Source: Crossaster papposus
Taxonomy: Eukaryota > Echinodermata > Asteroidea > Velatida > Solasteridae
Assembly: GCA_037893245.1 (NCBI GenBank)
Contig: JBAIAA010000008.1
Coordinates: forward strand, 4,226,001 to 4,290,000
Reading direction: 5' to 3'
DNA length: 64,000 nt
This document shows, piece by piece, positions 57,137-64,000 of the stretch. Below the pieces are notes generated by a model. It was not told where the DNA came from and did not search any database. It saw only the letters and a list, made by a program, of their open reading frames with translations. Every line of letters starts with the position of its first letter. Positions within the stretch are counted from its first letter, which is position 1. A program made the position numbers and the translations under genes.

Positions 57137-57739
57137 TCACCCTGCGAACGTGTGCAATTCTTGAACCGCTTTCTGCCATGAGCCGTTGATTGCCTCTGGC
57201 GTTACCCGCATCGCTTCGTCAATCACGGCATCCATTCGCTGGCGGTCCGCCCATGACGGTTTTTGCAAGACATAATTGGCAACATCTTTGCTGCTGCCAG
57301 GATGACCAATACCGACCCGAAGGCGCTGAAAATCTTTGCAATTCGCCAGAGATGCGATGATGTCACGCAATCCGTTGTGACCACCATGCCCACCCCCTTG
57401 TTTAAATCGGCCAACGCCAGGAGGAAGATCAAGCTCATCGTGTACAACAAGGATAGATTGGGGAGGGATTTTGAAGAAGGTACTGATAGCACCCACCGCT
57501 TGACCACTGCGATTCATAAAGGTCATGGGGTTAAGCAGGCGGACATCCTGTCCACCGATGGTTATACGTGCAGTTGTACCAAAAAATTTTTTCTCTCCCT
57601 CCAGACGTACGCCGTAGGCAAGAGCTAACTGCTCGACAAACCAAAAGCCGGCATTATGGCGAGTGTTCTCATATTGTGACCCCGGGTTACCGAGCCCAAC
57701 AATTAACTGGATACTGTGTTCCTGAGAGCCTTTCGCCAT
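57137..57739 (-). CDS. pth: Peptidyl-tRNA hydrolase
   Basis: Recycles peptidyl-tRNA in the cytoplasm. Met at 57739 (MAKGSQEHSIQLIVGLGNPG) after GGTGGAG is the likely start, giving 200 residues, although the frame extends to 57781. Motifs: GLGNPGSQYENTRHNAGFW with the catalytic His, LLNPMTFMNRSG, VHDELDLPPG and KQGGGHGGHNGLRD, and RVGIGHPG. It follows rplY by 87 bp on the same strand, the standard gammaproteobacterial rplY-pth order. Confidence 0.96.
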   Translation of the reverse strand: MAKGSQEHSIQLIVGLGNPGSQYENTRHNAGFWFVEQLALAYGVRLEGEKKFFGTTARITIGGQDVRLLNPMTFMNRSGQAVGAISTFFKIPPQSILVVHDELDLPPGVGRFKQGGGHGGHNGLRDIIASLANCKDFQRLRVGIGHPGSSKDVANYVLQKPSWADRQRMDAVIDEAMRVTPEAINGSWQKAVQELHTFAG

Positions 57740-57826
57740 ACTGTGTACTCCACCGCGCTGAAAATGATAAGAACTGTGCAAATCCTACCAAAAACAATGA
57801 GACAGAGTACATGGCTGCTGAGTAAC

Positions 57827-58468
57827 TTACTCTTCGCCGCCTTCTTCAGAAGCTGCTGCTGCATCTTCCTCTTCATCGTCTTTGTTGGCACGAGTAGCTT
57901 GCACGCTAGCAACGTCCAGATCGTGGCCTTCGCCTTGCAGCATAGCGACAAACTCAACGCCCTTAGGCAGTGTCAGGTCGCTCAGGTGAATGTGGCCACC
58001 CAGCTCAACACTGGCCATGTCAACTTCGATGAATTCAGGCAGGTCAGCCGGTAAGCAGCGCACTTCTACTTCTACACGTGCGTGCGTGATAGCGCCGCCC
58101 TGATCTTTAACACCCACACAGGCTTCTTCGTTCAGGAAGTGCAGAGGTACATGTGTCGTTAGCGCATGGTCAGCGTCTACGCGCAGGAAGTCCATGTGCA
58201 TAGCCACTTCTTTTGCAGGGTGACGCTGAACATCTTTCAGGATAACCTGCTGCTTTTTGCCTTCACACTCAATCGTCAGGATCTGAGAGTAGAAACTTTC
58301 CACTTCCAGCGCCTTACGAACCACTTTAGCGGCCAGTGTGATTTGCACCGGTGCTTTCTCACCACCATAGATAATGGCAGGAACCAGTTCAGCACGACGC
58401 AGGCGGCGGCTCGCACCTTTCCCTACATCTTTACGTGCTTCTGCATTCAGTGTAATAGCTTCGGACAT
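57827..58468 (-). CDS. rplY: 50S ribosomal protein L25 / CTC-type
   Basis: L25 binds 5S rRNA. The start at 58468 (MSEAITLNAEARKDVGKGAS) has GGAGAAG upstream; the longer frame to 58564 is rejected. At 213 residues it is the two-domain CTC/TL5 form: N-terminal L25 domain (SRRLRRAELVPAIIYGG), C-terminal beta domain (VPLHFLNEEACVGVKDQGG, VEVRCLPADLPEFIEVD) and an acidic tail (DDEEEDAAAASEEGGEE). The prs gene normally upstream is missing. Confidence 0.93.
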   Translation of the reverse strand: MSEAITLNAEARKDVGKGASRRLRRAELVPAIIYGGEKAPVQITLAAKVVRKALEVESFYSQILTIECEGKKQQVILKDVQRHPAKEVAMHMDFLRVDADHALTTHVPLHFLNEEACVGVKDQGGAITHARVEVEVRCLPADLPEFIEVDMASVELGGHIHLSDLTLPKGVEFVAMLQGEGHDLDVASVQATRANKDDEEEDAAAASEEGGEE

Positions 58469-58703
58469 GTTACTTCTCCAGTTTAACGCCGGAACCTGTT
58501 GATTTTTAAACAGATTCCTTGTTAGCTGCCTTCTCTTGCGACCAGAGGAAGCAGCAGTCTTCAAAGGTGCAACATCATACTCGGCTGGTAGAAAAAGTAA
58601 AGACTCAGGTATTCATGCATCATTCTCATTGACTGCTGACCAAATGGTCTATTGTGTATTTGAAAGATACGAAACACCCACTTATTGATTGAAATTGGTC
58701 ACC

Positions 58704-58812
58704 ATGCTGACACAAAAAGTATTCCGACAACAAACACGGTACCTTTTTTTATTGATACTCCTAGTACAAGCACCAAAAAGCATAGCTATTATCATTAATG
58801 CTGAATTTAAGC
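58704..58812 (+). pseudogene. Start of an exported-protein gene cut by IS5
   Basis: The frame from ATG 58704 gives MLTQKVFRQQTRYLFLLILL, then VQAPKSIAIIINAEFK, which looks like a signal peptide (basic start, hydrophobic core), and runs into IS5 copy F. The continuation is not found on the other side of the element. Too short to identify. The remainder of 58469-58703 shows no gene. Confidence 0.4.
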
Positions 58813-59914
58813 GGCGTTGTTGAATAAATCACCGGATAGCCCTGATTGACGATAAGTGGCTAAGGTTCGTATCCTAATGTCCTTTTTTTGCAGACATCAT
58901 CTCGCTATGCCTTACAAACACAACGAAGCTCGTCGCCATAAGATCAAAAAATCGACTTATAAAGTGACGAATTGGTCTGATTATAATAACGTACTGCGAA
59001 AAAGAGGTGATATTACCGTCTGGTTTACGGATGCAGCTATCACTATCTGGACGCCAGCGCCCATCCAAAAACGAGGTGCGCCGACACAATACTCGGATCT
59101 GGCGATTGAGACCTGCCTTATGCTCAGGCAGGTTTTTAGCTTACCGCTAAGGCAGCCTGAAGGTTTTGCTAGATCTCTGGTTAAGCTCATGGGGTTACAG
59201 CTTAAAGTCCCTGATTACAGCACTCTCAGTAAGCGAAGCATCAATTTATCATTGCAAAAGCTCATCGATACCTGTGAGCCTGGTTCTCACTTTCTGGTAG
59301 ATAGCACAGGATTGAAGGTTTATGGCAAGGATGAATGGAATCAGGAAAAACACGGTACGAAGCCTAAACGTACTTGGCGAAAACTGCATTTAGCCATCGA
59401 TGAAAATCATCATGTCGTTGCAAGTGACCTTACCGGAAAAGAGATAGGTGATACTTCAGTTTTGCCTAATCTGCTGGATCAAGTTGATGGATTTGAGGTT
59501 TTCATGGCCGATGGAGCCTATGATAGCGACAAGGTTGATCAGCAAATTAAACAGAAGCAAGCTGCTGCTAAAATCGTGATTCCACCACCTAAAAATGCTG
59601 TGCCTGACAGTAGTCAGCACAATACACGAAACGAGGCAGTAGCCCTCATAAAAGAGCGAGGTCGCATGGCGTGGCAAGGGCTAACCGGATACGGCCTGAG
59701 AGCCTTGGTTGAATTGGCTATGCTTCGCTATAAAACCATTATCGGCTCAAAGATGAAAGCACGTGAACTACCTCAGCAAAAAACGGAGGCAGAGGTTTCC
59801 GTTCGCGTGTTGAACAGGATGACCGGTTTAGGGATGCCGATATCAGTTAAAGCTAGCTGAAAAAGGCCTGGATACAGGCTCGATCAGGCTGAGCTTTATT
59901 TATTCAACAACGCC
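58813..59914 (+). mobile_element. IS5-family element, copy F
   Basis: 1102 bp. It abuts ISL3 copy D at 59915 with only the first G of the ISL3 terminal repeat missing or shared. Flanks aatttaagc and gctctctgt do not match. Confidence 0.92.
58856..59860 (+). CDS. IS5-family transposase (IS903 group)
   Basis: Full-length frame with Asp149, Asp219 and Glu286. It has more private changes than the other copies: Val in YNNVLRKR, Pro in PLRQPEGF and Asp in SDKVDQQIK. It is therefore the most diverged IS5 copy here, with unknown effect on activity. Confidence 0.88.
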   Translation: MAKVRILMSFFCRHHLAMPYKHNEARRHKIKKSTYKVTNWSDYNNVLRKRGDITVWFTDAAITIWTPAPIQKRGAPTQYSDLAIETCLMLRQVFSLPLRQPEGFARSLVKLMGLQLKVPDYSTLSKRSINLSLQKLIDTCEPGSHFLVDSTGLKVYGKDEWNQEKHGTKPKRTWRKLHLAIDENHHVVASDLTGKEIGDTSVLPNLLDQVDGFEVFMADGAYDSDKVDQQIKQKQAAAKIVIPPPKNAVPDSSQHNTRNEAVALIKERGRMAWQGLTGYGLRALVELAMLRYKTIIGSKMKARELPQQKTEAEVSVRVLNRMTGLGMPISVKAS

Positions 59915-61280
59915 GCTCTCTGTCCATTTTGTTTGTGGTGACATATTGGCTATATCTCTTGTGCACCAAGGAATACAGCGTATCCTTGTGTGTTTAGAAA
60001 CAGTCGCTGAAAGAACGTTTTTACGCTTAAAATACCATAGCAGCGTCGCTTAGTGACCTTCACTTTGTTGTTGAATCCTTCCACAAAACCACTGGTTTCT
60101 CTCTTCCTGAAATAGTTGCTGATTGGTTCTTTGTACTTCCGTAAGGTTTCTATGAAGCTGTCAAATTGACTAATGGATGACCGTTCCACTTCCGTCATCC
60201 AAGTATCCAACCGATCACTGGCTGCCTTCTTGCTTATCTGACTGTTGAAGATACCGGTAATCTTGCGACAGTGGCGATAGGCCGCTTTCAACTTGGTAGA
60301 GTGCTTGAACAGCTTTTCTAGCTCCATCCGCTCTTCCTTGCTAATCATTTCGGCATTACGGCGCAATATTGCAATAGAGGGCTTCAGGGCTTGGTAATCC
60401 TCGGTGCTGAGCAACTTACGAAGTCTGGCCAGCTCAGATTGTCTGATTTTAACCAACGCCTTCCGGTACAGTTTGGCGACATGAAACCGGTCAATCATGA
60501 TGGGTACTTTCGGCAATGCTTCCCTGGCGGCATTCACGTAGCCATCGTACATATCACAGCAGATTCCTTTAATCGTGCGCTTCAAACGGCCCGCTATTGA
60601 TTTTAGGAAGGCTTGGACTTTGGCCTTCTCCGACCCTCTATGACGCCGATCAGGTGAACCTGGTTATCCACTCTGGAAGTAATCAGGGTCAGATAGTCTT
60701 GGTAGCCCTTTCTCAGGGCGATTTCATCAATACCCAGCAATCCCAGCTTCTTCACGCTCTTCCAGTCGGTCTCCTGATTGATCCAGTGGTCAATGACACC
60801 CCGACCAACCTTCTCACCAACTGCTTCTTTCATGGCTACATCCGCCACCGTGCTATTGACCAACGCCAACATAAGGTGCTGTTCGTAAGCTTTGGTATGG
60901 CGGCTTTTGGGGAGGCACCAGTCCAGTTTTTGCCATGTAGTTGGGTGTTTATCACAATCTGGACACACACCTTTCTTCGGCCGGATGATGAGATAGCAGG
61001 GTTTGCCCAGAATGGGGAGATGACGAATGGTTCGTGACTCGGAATAGCCCGTAAACGGAACAGGCTTGCCGCAGATTCGGCAATCAATGTCATCGTGATC
61101 GGTGGTCACAGTTATGTAGGCACCGTCGCTTTTCAGATCAACACTGAGGATTTCAATGTGGCTAAGGCCCAGAAAATCTGCGGACATATGAGACATTTGA
61201 AAATACCTAAGAAAAGTCGAAGGCCAGAGAAATAAAAGGCTTGAGGACTATTCTAGCAAAAACAAAATGGGCAAAGAGCC
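59915..61280 (-). mobile_element. ISL3-family element, copy D
   Basis: Nearly complete copy (1366 bp); the first base is lost at the IS5 junction and one internal base is deleted. The right terminus reads GGGCAAAGAGCC, a variant of GGGCAGAGAGCC. It is joined to an internal ISL3 piece (61281). Confidence 0.9.
59950..61196 (-). pseudogene. ISL3-family transposase, one-base deletion
   Basis: A missing base at about 60628-60632 (CTCCGACC where intact copies have CTCCCGACC) shifts the frame after residue 189 (IEGR), between Asp157 and Asp215. The N-terminal frame ends at 60603 and the C-terminal frame resumes at about 60600. The same deletion is present in copy F. Confidence 0.9.
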
Positions 61281-61802
61281 CAAATTGACTAATGGATGAC
61301 CGTTCCACTTCCGTCATCCAAGTATCCAACCGATCACTGGCTGCCTTCTTGCTTATCTGACTGTTGAAGATACCGGTAATCTTGCGACAGTGGCGATAGG
61401 CAGCTTTCAACTTGGTAGAGTGCTTGAACAGCTTTTCTAGCTCCATCCGCTCTTCCTTGCTAATCATTTCGGCATTACGGCGCAATATTGCAATAGAGGG
61501 CTTCAGGGCTTGGTAATCCTCGGTGCTGAGCAACTTACGAAGTCTGGCCAGCTCAGATTGTCTGATTTTAACCAACGCCTTCCGGTACAGTTTGGCGACA
61601 TGAAACCGGTCAATCATGATGGGTACTTTCGGCAATGCTTCCCTGGCGGCATTCACGTAGCCATCGTACATATCACAGCAGATTCCTTTAATCGTGCGCT
61701 TCAAACGGCCCGCTATTGATTTTAGGAAGGCTTGGACTTTGGCCTTCTCCCGACCCTCTATGACGCCGATCAGGTGAACCTGGTTATCCACTCTGGAAGT
61801 AA
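61281..61802 (-). mobile_element. ISL3-family internal fragment
   Basis: 522 bp matching the middle of the element (from QFDSF near residue 330 back to LTSRVDNQVH near 172). No terminal repeats and no frameshift. Both ends coincide with full ISL3 copies (D and F), so this is the remains of an older copy hit twice or rearranged. Confidence 0.88.
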
Positions 61803-63169
61803 GGCTCTCTGCCCATTTTGTTTTTGCTAGAATAGTCCTCAAGCCTTTTATTTCTCTGGCCTTCGACTTTTCTTAGGTATTTTCAAATGTCTCATATTTC
61901 CGCAGATTTTCTGGGCCTTAGCCACATTGAAATCCTCAGTGTTGATCTGAAAAGCGACGGTGCCTACATAACTGTGACCACCGATCACGATGACATTGAT
62001 TGCCGAATCTGCGGCAAGCCTGTTCCGTTTACGGGCTATTCCGAGTCACGAACCATTCGTCATCTCCCCATTCTGGGCAAACCCTGCTATCTCATCATCC
62101 GGCCGAAGAAAGGTGTGTGTCCAGATTGTGATAAACACCCAACTACATGGCAAAAACTGGACTGGTGCCTCCCCAAAAGCCGCCATACCAAAGCTTACGA
62201 ACAGCACCTTATGTTGGCGTTGGTCAATAGCACGGTGGCGGATGTAGCCATGAAAGAAGCAGTTGGTGAGAAGGTTGTTCGTGGTGTCATTGACCACTGG
62301 ATCAATCAGGAGACCGACTGGAAGAGCGTGAAGAAGCTGGGATTGCTGGGTATTGATGAAATCGCCCTGAGAAAGGGCTACCAAGACTATCTGACCCTGA
62401 TTACTTCCAGAGTGGATAACCAGGTTCACCTGATCGGCGTCATAGAGGGTCGGAGAAGGCCAAAGTCCAAGCCTTCCTAAAATCAATAGCGGGCCGTTTG
62501 AAGCGCACGATTAAAGGAATCTGCTGTGATATGTACGATGGCTACGTGAATGCCGCCAGGGAAGCATTGCCGAAAGTACCCATCATGATTGACCGGTTTC
62601 ATGTCGCCAAACTGTACCGGAAGGCGTTGGTTAAAAGCAGACAATCTGAGCTGGCCAGACTTCGTAAGTTGCTCAGCACCGAGGATTACCAAGCCCTGAA
62701 GCCCTCTATTGCAATATTGCGCCGTAATGCCGAAATGATTAGCAAGGAAGAGCGGATGGAGCTAGAAAAGCTGTTCAAGCACTCTACCAAGTTGAAAGCG
62801 GCCTATCGCCACTGTCGCAAGATTACCGGTATCTTCAACAGTCAGATAAGCAAGAAGGCAGCCAGTGATCGGTTGGATACTTGGATGACGGAAGTGGAAC
62901 GGTCATCCATTAGTCAATTTGACAGCTTCATAGAAACCTTACGGAAGTACAAAGAACCAATCAGCAACTATTTCAGGAAGAGAGAAACCAGTGGTTTTGT
63001 GGAAGGATTCAACAACAAAGTGAAGGTCACTAAGCGACGCTGCTATGGTATTTTAAGCGTAAAAACGTTCTTTCAGCGACTGTTTCTAGACACACAAGGA
63101 TACGCTGTATTCCTTGGTGCACAAGAGATATAGCCAATATGTCACCACAAACAAAATGGACAGAGAGCC
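61803..63169 (+). mobile_element. ISL3-family element, copy F
   Basis: 1367 bp, both terminal repeats present, in opposite orientation to copy D. It cuts a Tsx/OmpK-like gene at its right edge. Flanking octamers ggaagtaa and gaaaggtt do not match. Confidence 0.92.
61887..63133 (+). pseudogene. ISL3-family transposase, same one-base deletion as copy D
   Basis: The frame breaks at about 62450-62455 (GGTCGGAGAAGG instead of GGTCGGGAGAAGG). It shares with copy D the deletion, Lys for Gln in ETDWKSV and a Gln at the start of QAFLKS, and carries Ser for Ile in LVKSRQSE. Not functional unless slippage restores the frame. Confidence 0.9.
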
Positions 63170-63607
63170 GAAAGGTTTCCAGAATAAACCACCGTTCTGG
63201 TAGTTATAGCCAAGACCGATCAGACGGTTTTGCTCATGGAAGCCATCCGTAGAGAAGTCGTAGACATGACCATAAAGATTCAAACCGGATGTGCCCAGGT
63301 TATAACGGATGGTACCCTTAGCGGCAGTACGACGGCCATTGCCATCATCTTCGGTATTGCTTTTATGAGGGTTCTCCAGATCGAAGAAGCCATACACTTC
63401 ACCCCAGTCAAACCCGGCACCGCCTTCCAGTTCCAAATAGGTAAAGTCTTTTTTACCGTTGTCAGTACGGCTTTCAGTGCCCGCAGACCAATCCAGACGG
63501 TTGATACTGACATTGGCAAAACCATACTGATATTCAGCATGAGCAACAGTGGTAAAACTCGATAACAGAGTGGCAGCAGAAATGACTGCTGTACGTAAAC
63601 GCCCCAT
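63170..63607 (-). pseudogene. Tsx/OmpK-like outer-membrane channel, N-terminal part
   Basis: 146 residues remain. A signal peptide (MGRLRTAVISAATLLSSFTT, cleaved after VAHA) is followed by EYQYGFANVSINRLDW, TYLELEGGAGFDWGEVYGFF and YDFSTDGFHEQNRLIGLGY, the pattern of nucleoside-specific channel proteins (Channel_Tsx/OmpK). ISL3 copy F removes the rest after FWKPF; the last about 28 residues of the open frame are IS sequence. Confidence 0.8.
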
Positions 63608-63748
63608 AAAACACAGTTCCTTGGTGTATAAATGTGTATCAATATTTATGGGGCGCGAATGTATATGCTTTTAGGTTATTACAAAATTATTAGTTATCAC
63701 TATAGTGAGTGCAATTTACGGGTATTCCACGCAACACCCTGTAAGAGA

Positions 63749-64000
63749 CTAGAATTTATACGTAACGCTAAAGTAGTGACTGACACCCGATGATTTTAAA
63801 TTCAAGGGTGCCTTATCATCTTTAATGAGATATACATCCTGATAGAGCTTTAACCCGTAGCCAATGGCAAAGTTTTCGAAATGCCAGTATAAGCCGTTAA
63901 ACATTTGCCCACCATTGGTTGCCTGCTCGATATCTTTGTTATAGTTTTTATCCGCACCAAACTGGTAATCAATATACCCTTGATAGGCAAGGAACGTGTC
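63749..64000 (-). CDS. Second Tsx/OmpK-like channel, C-terminal part (runs off the window)
   Basis: On the minus strand the frame enters at the window end and stops at 63749-63751. It reads DTFLAYQGYIDYQFGADKNY, then GGQMFNGLYWHFENFAIGYG, and ends SSGVSHYFSVTYKF. A final Phe after alternating residues is the normal C-terminus of outer-membrane beta-barrels, and the GGQMFNGLYWH block is typical of Tsx/OmpK proteins. It lies 141 bp upstream of the truncated relative, so two related channel genes are in tandem. Confidence 0.8.
   Translation of the reverse strand, partial: DTFLAYQGYIDYQFGADKNYNKDIEQATNGGQMFNGLYWHFENFAIGYGLKLYQDVYLIKDDKAPLNLKSSGVSHYFSVTYKF

Noticed and set aside
1-64000. CRISPR array
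   Set aside because: The repeats found are IS copies, MITE-like units, short integrase-arm repeats and tetranucleotides. There are no regularly spaced 25-40 bp repeats with unique spacers and no cas gene.

Overview
The window looks like part of a gammaproteobacterial chromosome heavily damaged by insertion sequences. The evidence is a gamma-type 16S rRNA 5' portion, the zapA-ssrS (6S RNA) arrangement, trpR, rplY-pth, type II queF, and a trpE-trpG-trpD-trpC run preceded by gph. The mix of housekeeping genes and massive IS load resembles host-associated Oceanospirillales such as Endozoicomonas-like symbionts. That placement is an inference and was not tested by any search.

Layout. 1-4979 is a stack of IS elements: ISL3, an unassigned DDE element called ISX here, an IS1595 remnant and IS1380. 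4980-9566 holds a beheaded MMPL exporter, queF, a YadG/YadH-type ABC exporter, a MITE-like repeat and the C-terminal half of a YfcH-like epimerase cut by ISL3. 9567-13061 holds ISL3, IS5 and a truncated 16S rRNA gene (minus strand) whose leader and promoter survive up to about 13517. 13569-21488 is intact core DNA: a three-gene GldA/GldF/GldG-like ABC operon, dacB (PBP4) and a Lon-related protease. 21672-32066 is a dense nest of IS1380, IS701-like, ISAzo13-like, IS66, IS630 and IS5 elements, including one element inside another and an inversion between two IS5 copies. 32323-34971 is ppc. 35131-36891 is IS1380 cut by IS5. 36892-40851 holds a gene tail with terminator, a TIGR02449-type coiled coil, zapA, 6S RNA, an IS701-like element, a P4-type integrase and an AlpA-like regulator. 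41002-47576 is a second IS nest with a group II intron remnant. 47633-58468 is core DNA: a frameshifted gph, the trpEGDC operon with a candidate attenuator, a decayed acidic-tail gene, a MITE-like repeat, an aromatic amino acid permease overlapping trpR, a small lipoprotein, ddl, pth and rplY. 58704-64000 returns to IS DNA (IS5 plus three ISL3 pieces), then a truncated Tsx/OmpK-like porin gene and the tail of a second one.

How the genes fit together. The tryptophan module is the clearest unit: four biosynthesis genes, a possible leader peptide ending Trp-Arg-Trp-Arg-Ala over a terminator-like stem, and about 3 kb further on a TrpR-family repressor translationally coupled to an aromatic amino acid permease. 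dacB and ddl belong to peptidoglycan metabolism, and pth and rplY to translation.

No defence system, CRISPR array, tRNA or obviously novel multigene system was seen. The most interesting signals are a conserved A8 slip site in the ISAzo13-like transposase, an IS5-bounded inversion proved by a split 9-bp target duplication, the promoter-bearing truncated rRNA gene, the candidate trp attenuator, and several short repeats that look like non-autonomous elements.
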